Assembly: GCA_004794785.1 (NCBI GenBank)
Contig: SJOL01006417.1
Span: 361,278-425,277, forward strand
From: Opisthorchis felineus
Taxonomy: Eukaryota; Platyhelminthes; Trematoda; Opisthorchiida; Opisthorchiidae
Reading direction: 5' to 3'
DNA: 64,000 nucleotides
The notes under the pieces were generated by a model that ran no database searches, was not told the DNA's origin, and saw nothing but the letters and a program-made list of their open reading frames with translations. Below, piece after piece: positions 1 through 9,426 of this stretch. How positions within the stretch are numbered: the stretch's first letter is position 1; every line of letters begins with the position of its first letter. A program made the translations under genes and the position numbers.

Positions 1-594
1 GCGCTGAGAACTTAAAGAGCAGTACTACACCCTTTTTTCGCTTGTGCCTTCCAGGTGAACGACAACCGCAGAACAACAAGAACACAACCGACCCGGGAAT
101 CTCGGACAAAAGCCTCGATCCTGTGTATCAATCCGTGAATCCGTGAATGCGTGAATAATAACAGGGGTTTTCCTACCCGAGGTGCTTGCGGCGTTTGAAA
201 ACCTACTCATTTTTATCAAATTTTTGTCGGCAAGAGGCCGGTAGAACGGTCATAAACTGCTGGACACCTAAATGCCGCGGTTTTGCCGAAGACATTCCCT
301 GTTTTTCTACCCCTATCGACGCACCGACGGAATGATTCCTGGAGAAATTCCAACCACGCGCTGCTGGCGGTGGGCTGCCTATTGTATTCTTCAAAATCAC
401 ATACCCTGGAGAACGATAACGAATCGCTCAATAAAAATTGTAGTGCTGCTCCTTTTCAACTAAGACAGGTTTATTCCCGAGACAAACCTTGTGCGGGACT
501 TGTTTTAGCGAGCTTTCAAGGTCTCGCACCGTTTAGTGGCGGCTCGCCCGCACTTCGCTCTGTCTTATCAATACCCTTCCTTGCCTGGACAGCC
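1..594 (+). other. 5' flank and leader region of BTF3
   Basis: This is the DNA upstream of the BTF3 start. The BTF3 reading frame stays open upstream from an in-frame ATG at 283, but that part has no resemblance to NAC-beta proteins, so I treat it as leader or promoter DNA. No TATA box or trans-splice acceptor could be assigned with confidence. An N-terminally extended isoform starting at 283 cannot be excluded from sequence alone. Confidence 0.4.
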
Positions 595-786
595 ATGGAT
601 GTTGAGAAGGCACGTTTAGAAAAGTTAGAAAAGTTGCGGAATATGAGCGACCAGGTCCGCATTGGCGGCAAGGGTACAGCTCGTCGTAAGAAGAAGGTTA
701 TTCACAAGAACGCTGCTGTCGATGATAAGAAGCTACAAAGCACGCTAAAAAAACTTAACCTGAACACCATACCAACGATTGAGGAG
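595..786 (+). CDS. BTF3: BTF3 / NAC-beta, exon 1 (codons 1-64)
   Basis: Basic transcription factor 3 is the beta subunit of the nascent polypeptide-associated complex. With NAC-alpha it binds the ribosome near the exit tunnel and shields nascent chains from mis-targeting. The start is the ATG in a strong context (gccATGG) where homology begins. Residues 20-35 are [16 protein letters not shown], the basic ribosome-binding signature of the family, followed by the start of the NAC domain (DDKKLQ, LKKL). The exon ends after a glutamate codon at a GTATGT donor. Joining the four exons gives 468 nt including the stop, 155 residues, close to the usual 155-165. The reading frame is uninterrupted across all three junctions, so the gene looks intact. 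Confidence 0.95.
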
Positions 787-824
787 GTATGTTCTCAGTT
801 TGGTGTCATGTTAACTGATTTTAG
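787..824 (+). other. BTF3 intron 1, 38 nt
   Basis: The mini-intron starts GTATGT and ends TTTTAG. Removing it joins the conserved family sequence IEE to VNMYKADGT without a frame change. Such 30-40 nt introns near the 5' end are known from trematode genes. Confidence 0.9.
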
Positions 825-933
825 GTGAACATGTACAAGGCCGACGGGACTTTAATACATTTCAAGAACCCGAAGGTTCAGGCTTCACCACAAGCCAACG
901 TGTTTGCCGTATCAGGGCAGGCGGAAACAAAGC
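825..933 (+). CDS. BTF3: BTF3 / NAC-beta, exon 2
   Basis: This exon encodes the core of the NAC domain that forms the beta-barrel interface with NAC-alpha: [18 protein letters not shown], then a segment equivalent to the family QASLxANTFxxxGxAETK (here [18 protein letters not shown]). It begins in phase 0 and ends one base into a codon, at an internal C followed by GTACTT. The match to animal BTF3 is direct along its whole length. Confidence 0.95.
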
Positions 934-975
934 GTACTTTTAGAATGACTTGATTTCTCACCCTAACTGTTTTAG
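934..975 (+). other. BTF3 intron 2, 42 nt
   Basis: A second mini-intron, from GTACTT to TGTTTTAG. It is a phase 1 intron. Its removal joins ETK to LTDLFPNML through a proline codon and keeps the frame. Confidence 0.85.
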
Positions 976-1047
976 CGCTTACCGACTTATTCCCGAACAT
1001 GCTTAACCAGCTGGAATCTGCCAAACTCAGGCTGTCGAAAATGAGCG
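976..1047 (+). CDS. BTF3: BTF3 / NAC-beta, exon 3
   Basis: The exon encodes LTDLFPNMLNQLESAKLRLS and a few more residues, matching the end of the NAC domain and the following helix (LTEMLPSILNQLG...SLRRLAE in animal homologues). It is slightly shorter than the human counterpart in the helix. It ends in phase 1 at a GTACGT donor. The next coding piece is about 11 kb away, at 12107. A small unrecognised exon inside the large intron is possible, because the linker between the NAC domain and the acidic tail is short here. Confidence 0.85.
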
Positions 1048-1494
1048 GTACGTAAATATCAGGGTTTCGCCGAAAGGCATCATGTATGTCGTTTGTAGCT
1101 CTCTTTTTAACAACACCCGTCGCATTCCCTTTAGTCAGCTGTGCGATACATTGCTGCTCGTGCCCAACGAAGAATAGGGGACCCAAAGAAGAAATGGCTA
1201 GGCTTTGGACACAATAGCCTAATATTTGGAAACATGATTGTCCAGTGTAGCGTAGACAGCGGCATTGCATTGGATGCAATGTCTTTAACGTGGGAATGCC
1301 GCTGATTACATGAATGCTGTGTGTCGACGTCACTAAACAGACGAGTCGAGTCCCGGGTTGTCTATCCAAGAGAGCGGCAGCTCGGCCGAGTTTACTAATG
1401 GGCTTTCGTACGATGTTTCCAAGTTATGGACTGCCAACTTTGACCTAATCGTGGGGTGGTCGAAAAACCGTGCCAGTAAGACCGTCCTGTCACG

Positions 1495-1610
1495 TTGAGT
1501 GTTTGGCATCTCGGCATTGTAAATTCGAAGATTGCCAAGCCTTCCCGCTAATTTCACGTAGACACCGATGGTCAAAATCTAAGTTTTCGCACATCTGCAT
1601 GTAGATGCCA
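1495..1610 (-). pseudogene. LINE reverse-transcriptase C-terminal remnant (short)
   Basis: On the minus strand two frames together give FDHRCLR followed shortly by YNAEMPN. This resembles the FDHRCLR ... VSNAEVR segment found downstream of the RT domain in the other LINE copies of this window. It is frameshifted and very short. It lies on the wrong side of the piece at 1915-2157 to be one collinear copy with it. Confidence 0.4.
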
Positions 1611-1914
1611 CGTATCTGGCATTTAAGGCTGTGTAGATTGCACCATCGCGAGGCGTACTGACACTGACAGGCCAACTGACATCAACTCGATGCCACAGGC
1701 ATCAAAAGTTGCCCTCGTCTTCAGTCATCCTTCTGGAAGTCTACACACTACGTTGGCTTACTGGCCTGCAGGATGGTTTTCTGGTTTGATACTGCCTGGT
1801 CGTGCGACAATAACTTACTTTGCAGGTCTGAATAACGGTAATAATAATGACTAGTCTAGCAGTGTTCCCTGTATCCCCGAGTACTCAGGCAGTAGATTTC
1901 ACGGTCGACGGAAG

Positions 1915-2157
1915 TCACTGAAAACTTTCAGGCGCCGTATGCAATGCATCGAACCATGCGCACAGGGGGTCGCTGTGACCTAGAAAGTGGGCTGCACGTA
2001 TACCGAAAACTTCGTAACCTCTTCCGTCTGTCACTGCAGGTACGTCCAACAGCTTGCGCCATTCCGTAGGAAACTCAGAAACCCGGTTGAGTAGACAATG
2101 CTGAGGCATGCGCGCTATGACCGAGCCTTCATTGGTTGCGGATGTTCTGCAACCCAA
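1915..2157 (-). pseudogene. LINE ORF C-terminal remnant
   Basis: An 80-codon minus-strand frame contains MPQHCLLNRV, EFPTEWRK and DPLCAWFDALH. These match in order the C-terminal tail of the RTE-like ORFs elsewhere in the window (MPNHRLPK..., NSx[12 protein letters not shown]). The intervening residues are diverged. It is a 5'- and 3'-truncated fossil within BTF3 intron 3. Confidence 0.55.
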
Positions 2158-2664
2158 CTAAACACCTGTTTTCAGCTACCTTATTACGAATTTGCTGGCA
2201 TTTAATGCCATAAAGGTAGGGAAGCATGGCAGAAAAATCGCATCTGCCGGCAGATACCAAGTGTCGCAATCATATAGGAAAACAGCTCTTACTGCTGCCT
2301 CCTACAAGCGATTACCAGGGTGCGGTAATTCGTCTTTTGGGTCCCAAAAGTGATGCAGATTGACAAGCGTGGTCCGAAACTCCAAGATTCTTGCACTTCC
2401 ATCAGAGCCATTTCAATGCCGATGCGTGTACAGCTCTCCACAACCTCAATTGCATGGAGCACATTATAATGCACATTATAGTGCATTGCCTCGTAATTTG
2501 CGGCTGCTAGCCCCGTATCGAAAGGTATTATGGTGCCTGTACTGTCTATCCGTCTTTACTAATTAGGACCATGTCGTTTGCATGCCTCGGGTTGACAAAA
2601 TCTTAAAGATTTGAACACCTGGGTTTCGAAGACTGGGTGTTCGCCTCATTACCGCATCAATGGT
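2158..2664. other. Unassigned intronic DNA
   Basis: No recognisable coding or structural element. A short imperfect tandem (GCACATTATA-like, around 2458-2484) is the only local structure noticed. Confidence 0.3.
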
Positions 2665-2849
2665 GAAGTTTAACAGAAATGATCAATGTACACCCTCGGG
2701 TGCCTCTTATAAACTTCGACTAGTGAATACAAAGTCCGGACTGTGTTCATGAACTTCTGGGGCACCTATTGAACAAACATGCTCGGAAGAACTAACCAAC
2801 GCACAATCGGGCGATATTTCATGTTTACTTGCTCAATTCGGAAGCCTTG

Positions 2850-2884
<35 letters not shown>

Positions 2885-3613
2885 GAACAGCATCGATGCT
2901 TCGCTGCCATGATCTATTTGAGGGCCTTATTGTGAAGAAAAGGATAAAGGTGTACAGCGAAGAGACTTAGCGCTGCCTTACTACAATCATTCCGAGGTGC
3001 CTACACCTCCAGACACTCATTCAGGCAATCTGGATAGAAACTGACAACAAGAACGCCATTGACATCGATTAGCAGCCATATCTTGCAGCGTCTCCAACCA
3101 GGGGCAGTGGGGATTACGCGGTCCCCATCCTAGTAGGTGAGTAGCACCGACAGCACCCAAACGTTTCGTAATCTCTTTCACACCCCTCTGCCGGGTCAAG
3201 GGTTGGCCACCCCTCTGCTTCCACCACTTTGAATTGGGCACGAAAAACAGCACTCTTCGGCAAACGATGGTTCGGCATGTGCAATACATAGCCTAACCAA
3301 CGCAACTTCTGATGCTGGACATATTCTTCAATGGAAGTACCCGTTGCACAACCGAAAACTCGTCTTCTAATTGCCTCGTTACGGATTCGCCGACACCAAC
3401 CCACACAAGCTATGGTTCTGAGACAACGATTGTCGAACACCTAAAGGCATCTCAGCTCCGCTGCTCGAACAGGACAAGTCTCACCCATACGACAAAATAG
3501 CCCGCACTGTAGCTTGATACACACGTCCTCTGAGATTCAGCGACATAGGTGTCTCAAATCAGCAAACACGACCCGAGCCTTGCAGATTCGTGCATTCACC
3601 TCATCTGTCACAC
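2665..3613 (-). repeat. Left arm of a large inverted repeat (949 nt)
   Basis: The reverse complement of this stretch aligns end to end with 6021-6930. I count three substitutions (2671/6924, 3413/6203, 3599/6035), one 18-nt length difference and one difference of seven TCA units. The arm holds the 3' part of LINE copy 1, its tail at 2851-2883, and 186 nt of DNA beyond the tail (2665-2850). Confidence 0.95.
2851..2883 (-). repeat. (TGA)11 tail of LINE copy 1
   Basis: Eleven uninterrupted TCA units on the + strand, that is TGA on the strand of the LINE. They mark its 3' end. The duplicate at 6733-6744 has only four units. Confidence 0.9.
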
Positions 3614-5720
3614 TACAACCAGCCATAATACAGCCTCCAAGATAGGTAAAACGCTCCACAACTTCGAGTGCCTCTCTATGGATTCCAATTGGCGCCTCAA
3701 GTGACTGCATGTCCACCAGCATGACCTTAGACTGTGGATGCAAAGTGCATATCAAAGGACGGGATGACGTTGGTCAGTTCAGTCAAAGACACCTGCGCCT
3801 TCCCCTCCTCTTGAGAACGATATCGTCTGCATATTTCAGATCGATAAGGTCGTCGCCAGAGGCTGTTTGAACACCGGGGTTTTGAAGACCTTCCAGCGTT
3901 CGTCACATTATCTCATCGATAGGAATGGAGTGAGCTGCCCTGAGGGACATCACTTTGTGTATGGAAGCTTTTAGAGATCTCTCCGTATAATCTCACACGT
4001 TCGGAAGTCTGAAAATATAAAGTCATTATGTTTACGAACTTCCGGGGCATTCCTCGGTGGGCAAGCGTCTTAAGGAGAACAGACCGATCAACTGAGTCGA
4101 ATGCGCCTCGGAAAACCGGGAACGCCAAATTTGTGGGTCGTTTGCACATATGGCCTTATTCTGGCACCTGATAGTGTGAAGATTTGATCAACGCAACTCT
4201 TACCGGGCCGGAATTCCGCTTGCTGCTCTCAAGTCAGCGTTTCACGAGCCAGCATAAGGGGATGAACGACAAGTGACGCCAACAGTCTCGTTACGACTGG
4301 GGTCAAGTTGACTCCTCTGTGGTTACCCCGCTCACTCCGAGTCTCCTTTTTGAAAATGAGCACTATCAACGTTTCTCCCCAGTTAACGGGACAGTCTCCT
4401 TTTCCCAAATCCACGCAAACAGATCAGACAAGAGCTGACTGAGGAATTCACCGCCATCTTTGAATGCGGGTGGGATGTCATTCGGTCCAGCAGCTCGGTG
4501 GCACTTGAGTCAACAAATGCAGTCATAGATCTCCGAGATCGTAGGGCTTCCAGGCCCACCGTCCAGGGTTCTGGGTCAGTTGTAACCTCCAGAAGAGTGA
4601 CAGCTGGTGGCCACGATTTGTTGTTCGAAGTATTCAGTCCACCGGTCGAGGCGTTCTTTATTCAAGTTAGTCATTCCGTTCTGATGCTTGATGGTTTCGC
4701 TCACAGGGGCTTTTCGGGGACCGGTCGCACGGATCAACCGAAATAATCATCGGACATTCCCGGCTTTCTGGGCCTCTTCCATTCCCTTGACTTTTCATGT
4801 CAACCAGACTTCACGGTCGGCTTGCACGCTCACCTTCACTTGACATCTGATAACTCATCGGGTCAGGTTGTGTTCGGGACCGGCTTGGACATTTCTCCGA
4901 GAGTTAAGCAGTGCCACTGTTCGGCCTAATATCCAGTGCTTGAGTGGGCCTGGTAGCGCCGTGCCACAGGCAAAACTCCCAGCACTGTGCAAAGTGGTGG
5001 CGATCTCGTCTCAGTGTGAATTTACATCTGGTGGTGGAGCAGCTGGGAAACTCTAGAAGACGATTCGTATAGCATCCGGATCTGCCAGTCTCTCTGTTGC
5101 CAAGCGATTTGTCCGCAACTTGCGTGCACCCAGAAAACGAAGGGAGAAGCGACTCTGGACGAGCAGGCCGTCGGAATCCACAAATAAGTTCCAAAACGAG
5201 CGGCAGTCGGTTACTGATCGGTGCCATCGGTAACTGATGACAATGGGATTTGAGTTCGGCACGCCGTTGAAGGACACCATGTGGTCAGACGGCTTCGGTT
5301 ATTTCGGAAGTTAGTACTGCATAAAAACAGCCTGCGGCCCGCACACAGCTGAACCAATCGTTCACCACTGTCAGTACGTACCGAGTACAATCCATATCGA
5401 CCAGCTAATTGAGCCTCGGATGCGTTAAGCCTGTCCACTTGTGGATTCAGATCTCCAGCAACCACCACGATATCTGAGGTTTTAGCTCACCGCAACAAGG
5501 CAGTCAGGAAGTCATAAAACTTGTCTTTGATTGTGAAAGAGCTAGAGCCAGTTGGGGAGTAAGCAGACACGACAGACACCGATCAACTTCCCGCTTGCGT
5601 GACTCCTTACTAACATGAACGCTGAGAGCATGCTTGTGTTCTGTACTAAAACTGGCATAAGGATATAAGTGAACACTGCTTGAAGCGGACGCACGTGAAC
5701 GTTTTTTCGCTGCATGTCGC
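2851..5720 (-). mobile_element. RTE-like non-LTR retrotransposon copy 1 (degenerate, near full length)
   Basis: Read on the minus strand, the copy carries the domains of an RTE-like ORF in order. The end of an AP-endonuclease domain lies near 5600-5050 (SDIVVVAGDLNPQVDRL; SYRWHRSVTDCRSFWN). An inter-domain linker spans about 4700-4440. The reverse transcriptase lies near 4420-3900 (NHRGVNLTPVVTRLLASLV; FRGAFDSVDRSVLL) and the connection segment near 3755-3537 (FTYLGGCIMAGCSVTDEVNA). A 108-residue C-terminal piece follows (DNRCLRTIACVGWCRRIRNE). Frameshifts and stops break it throughout and the YADD catalytic box is lost. It ends in a (TGA)n-type tail, which is characteristic of RTE elements. 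It cannot be autonomous. It lies antisense to BTF3. Confidence 0.85.
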
Positions 5721-6020
5721 CACCCATAAAATCAGGAAAGGTCAGCAGTAAACTTTAGTTTGAATTGATATGACAATAACCTCATAATTAAATCAGGACG
5801 CAATAAGTGGCAAAAATTTTTGGCAACCATTTCCAATCGTTCTTCGAAGTTGGAAAACTCAGGTCACTTTTGTGAGCTTAAAAGTATGCACGACTAATAA
5901 TACTACCAAGGACTGCAATCGACAATGTGGTTTGATGCACACCACTTGTAAACACCTGATTCCAAGTTCACTGTCTAGGTATGTGATGCCGGTTGGGAAT
6001 CAGGCTAAGCAAATGCAGGC

Positions 6021-6744
6021 GTGTGACAGATGAGATGAATGCACGAATCTGCAAGGCTCGGGTCGTGTTTGCTGATTTGAGACACCTATGTCGCTGAATC
6101 TCAGAGGACGTGTGTATCAAGCTACAGTGCGGGCTATTTTGTCCTGTTCGAGCAGCGGAGCTGAGATGCCTTTAGGTGTTCGACAATCGTTGTCTCAGAA
6201 CCGTAGCTTGTGTGGGTTGGTGTCGGCGAATCCGTAACGAGGCAATTAGAAGACGAGTTTTCGGTTGTGCAACGGGTACTTCCATTGAAGAATATGTCCA
6301 GCATCAGAAGTTGCGTTGGTTAGGCTATGTATTGCACATGCCGAACCATCGTTTGCCGAAGAGTGCTGTTTTTCGTGCCCAATTCAAAGTGGTGGAAGCA
6401 GAGGGGTGGCCAACCCTTGACCCGGCAGAGGGGTGTGAAAGAGATTACGAAACGTTTGGGTGCTGTCGGTGCTACTCACCTACTAGGATGGGGACCGCGT
6501 AATCCCCACTGCCCCTGGTTGGAGACGCTGCAAGATATGGCTGCTAATCGATGTCAATGGCGTTCTTGTTGTCAGTTTCTATCCAGATTGCCTGAATGAG
6601 TGTCTGGAGGTGTAGGCACCTCGGAATGATTGTAGTAAGGCAGCGCTAAGTCTCTTCGCTGTACACCTTTATCCTTTTCTTCACAATAAGGCCCTCAAAT
6701 AGATCATGGCAGCGAAGCATCGATGCTGTTCATGATGATGATGA
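6021..6744 (+). mobile_element. LINE 3' fragment, duplicate of copy 1
   Basis: The C-terminal end of the RTE-like ORF: a frame at 6176-6502 (108 residues, one residue different from its partner in the left arm), an overlapping frame at 6327-6599, a 3' UTR, and a tail of four TGA units at 6733-6744. Relative to the left arm, 18 nt are missing after 6143, between two TTGTC motifs. The fragment is truncated at 6021 and has no RT catalytic part. Confidence 0.85.
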
Positions 6745-6930
6745 TCAAGGCTTCCGAATTGAGCAAGTAAACATGAAATATCGCCCGATTGTGCGTTGGT
6801 TAGTTCTTCCGAGCATGTTTGTTCAATAGGTGCCCCAGAAGTTCATGAACACAGTCCGGACTTTGTATTCACTAGTCGAAGTTTATAAGAGGCACCCGAG
6901 GGTGTACATTGATCATTTCTGTTCAACTTC
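6021..6930 (+). repeat. Right arm of the large inverted repeat (910 nt)
   Basis: This is the reverse-complement partner of 2665-3613 at about 99.7% identity outside two indels. It contains a LINE 3' portion (6021-6744) and the same 186 nt of flanking DNA past the tail (6745-6930). Identity starts abruptly at GTGTGACAG and ends at AACTTC. The arms are 2.4 kb apart. Confidence 0.95.
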
Positions 6931-7590
6931 GGCGTAGGGCGACATGACGGGTGCATCAGCCCGATTGTCATGCCTTCCTTTTCGGCCGTTTTGGGTATAT
7001 TGGCGCTACAGATGATGCAGAGGCTGAATCCAGCGATATTGTTTGAACCTTATGTCGTCAGATTCTTCTCGTCATGTAGTGGAAGAAACCAATAATTGGT
7101 CAAATTTTGGTTACTATATTCAAGAATGATTATTCGGATTGAGCAGTTCCGTTGCGTTCATCTGCTCAGGTTACAAACCGTGGATCGAAATGGAGCGTCT
7201 CCAAATGTTACAGCTTCGAGGATAAAGAATAAGGGGATGAGAGCCATGCGTTGGAGGCGGTTGTCCAATCAGTTTATTGACATCGGATGGTTTTGTTTGT
7301 CCGGTGTGTCATGGATTGAAAGCTGCGCTGTGAAGGCGATAGCTTTGATGGAAGACCGCCATTTCTTTGTCTTCCCGTGGTTCCCATCCGGATTGACGGC
7401 AGTTACCAACGCGATTGAATTGACTGGTAAGAACCTTTGTACTCCGATGCCCTTGGATGGTCTCCATTCGACACAGGACCGGATGAAGAGGGTTCTACGA
7501 GGCAAGCTGTACTCTGGCATACGAAGTACATGATGTAGTCAGCGTAACCTGTGGAGTGTGATCAGCTGTTCTATCGAGGGAGAATGAACG
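6931..7590. other. Unassigned intronic DNA with a long open frame
   Basis: A 145-codon + strand frame (7096-7533) and an 83-codon minus frame (7269-7520) overlap here. Neither translation resembles a family I know, and both lie beside a LINE remnant, so they may be fossil retrotransposon sequence. I do not call a gene. Confidence 0.3.
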
Positions 7591-7594
7591 TCAC

Positions 7595-9080
7595 ATGTCG
7601 GAGGTTAGCAAATGTTGCCCTGGCCTTCCCAATTGGGGAAGTGACTTCATCATTCGCCAGTCCACCAAAACTGCCCAGATTAAAGCACTTTTCTGCCACA
7701 TCGATCGGTTAACCTGCAGTCATGAAGTTTGGGTTTGATCCCAGCGAATTTTAACCTCATTTCAGCTATTTTGAAGTAGGGTCGTTAGTTTGACCATGGT
7801 AGACTCGCCACCTTTAAGGAGTGCAGGATACAAGCTGTTTGGACCAGATGCTTCGTCGCGCTGAAGCAACTGAATTGCATGCTGGACTTCCGTCGTCGAT
7901 AGTGGACTGATGTCAACGTCCCACTCGGATTCATTGGGTCTTTCCTGAGGTTTACTTTATGTGGCCCAGCTGAACTATTCTTTAAAGCGTTAAACTCGTC
8001 GTTGAAGATGATGTTTCTGTGAATGGATTGAGGTCCCATCTGTTTCGGAGATAGTTTCACTCACCCACCCGCTGATCAGTTGGTCGGACTAGCTGCCACA
8101 AGGTGCGACTCCTCCCCGCTGCAAAAGCCGTCCCCATTTCCAGGGCTTTCGCGATCCACCAATGCTCCGAGAATCCTTAGGCTCTTAATTCTTCAGCGTT
8201 GAAGGATTCTGCGCGCTCCATCACGGTTGTTTGTTGCTGGTATGGTTTTCCCTGGCCTCATTCAGTGCTGCTGTTCAAGACGAGGTCCGGTAATCATTGG
8301 GGTATGCGAGCGACCTCGGGCAGACTTTTTAAAAAGCTACCAGCATTGATTCATCTGCTTCTGGTAGTCATCTAAATCACCATTACAACCACTGTACCCG
8401 TTGAGTTCTGGAAGCTTCTCAGCCAACTCAGCTTGATATCGCTGAGCTACTGGGACGCTTTGCAGATGGTGAACCAAATGGCTTTGCATCAACCAGGGTA
8501 TTCTCGAGGGAAAGCGTCTCTGCACAGTGTGCGATTGGGGTCCAGTTGTGTACCCAAAACAGACGCATTCTTTTGTCGAAGCTCTCCGTCGGTACTTGAT
8601 TGCCACTTGGTTTAATTGAGTCCACGAGTGATTTGCATTTGATAGCCTCCAATGTGAGCGCTTGTGCTGGAAATTTCTCACTGTCCGTATGGTGAGCGTC
8701 AACCCGAGTCTGCCACCAAAATTGGCTTCCTCAGGACCAAACTGGGCATTCGTATCACCTGCCAGAATCACGGTATCTATACTTCTGTCTAACCGCAGTA
8801 ACCGTGACAAATCGCGATATGAGTTGTCTTTCTCAGCCTCATCTGCCATCCGTCGGAGCGTATGTTGACACATCAAACAAACAACGTTTACCGCGCCGAG
8901 ATGCATTGGCCTTAATTGATCCAGTTAACTGAACAGCGCAGTTTTGACTGGCATCCAGTTCAGTAAGGCGCATTCGGCCTTGGGGCTAAGCACAACTTTC
9001 ACCGTAGATACCACTAACCAGTGCATCAGGATCACCAGACACCCGGAGAGCAAATTGCGAGAAATCCGGATCCTTCCAGA
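7595..9080 (-). mobile_element. RTE-like LINE copy 2 (degenerate; endonuclease to RT linker)
   Basis: The minus strand reads an endonuclease domain from about 9080: LRVSGDPDALVSG, then RCLFDVSTYAPT, then DTVILAGDTNAQFGPEEANF (about 8780-8720), then a frameshifted TQLNQVAIKYRRRAS equivalent to the family TQIDHVAISYRWR. Around 7930-7785 a second frame gives the linker (STTEVQHAIQLLQ..EASGPNSLYPALLK). A short connection-like piece (DEVTSPIGKARATFANLRH) follows near 7690-7595. Most of the RT domain is deleted. The endonuclease sequence differs clearly from copy 1, so this is another subfamily. Confidence 0.75.
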
Positions 9081-9276
9081 GCGGTCTGACGTGCATGACT
9101 AGACTGGTGCGAGAGATTGCCTCGCTGACCCCCCCCCTGACCGATAATCTTCAGTCCGTGTTTTCTGTTGGAATTTGGACCCATATGTGCTATCTCATCA
9201 GTACTACCGAAGTAAATACCCCTTTGATCTCTTCTCATCCTCCCTACTGCCACTACCGTTGGATCCTTCGGCTCAC

Positions 9277-9426
9277 CCATGTTGCACTAGTCACATCAAG
9301 CTTAGCAGAATTATTTCCCTCTGCACAGACGTAATACGGTTGCTGAAAACCCCTCGACAGCCCACGACCGTTTTCACCCTACTTGGACTCATCAGGTAGG
9401 CGCAGTCCCCGAGTTTCCGTCAACCA
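9277..9426 (+). repeat. Hammerhead-type dispersed repeat, copy A
   Basis: The stretch aligns with 52594-52749 (same orientation) and with the reverse complement of 33500-33660. The best-conserved blocks are GGTTGCT...CTTCGACAGC.CACGACCG, the TTTCGCCCTTCTTGGGG-like block, and AGTCCCC.AGTTTCCGTCAAC at the right end. The unit is about 150-160 nt. It sits between the outward-facing LINE copies 2 and 3. The ribozyme-like motif described separately is on its minus strand. Confidence 0.6.
9351..9400 (-). ncRNA. Hammerhead ribozyme-like motif (best-preserved core)
   Basis: On the minus strand the segment has the three conserved core blocks in order: CUGAUGA (9389-9395), GAAA (within 9371-9375) and the cleavage triplet GUC (9356-9358). 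Stem II between the first two is GUCC-AAGUA-GGGU, four pairs of which two are G-U. Stem I would be CCUAC against GAGGG around the core, with one A-A mismatch. Stem III is the weak point: A15.1-U16.1 pairs, but the next two positions do not in this copy, whereas the sister copies restore one pair. Short stem III is usual in hammerheads of Penelope-like elements. Catalytic activity is unproven. Confidence 0.45.

Noticed and set aside
878..1575. Minus-strand frames of 80-163 codons overlapping BTF3 exons 2-3
   Set aside because: The longest one is antisense to confirmed coding exons and contains no family motif, apart from the short LINE scrap at 1495-1610.
2458..2484. CRISPR-like or satellite array
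   Set aside because: Only two or three imperfect units of a short A+T-rich motif. No spacers. The window is eukaryotic.
7096..7533. 145-codon + strand frame as a gene
   Set aside because: No domain recognised, overlapped by an open minus frame, and located inside an intron crowded with dead LINEs.
9129..9136. C tract as a functional i-motif
   Set aside because: A single short run without partner runs; more likely slippage in LINE copy 2 flank.
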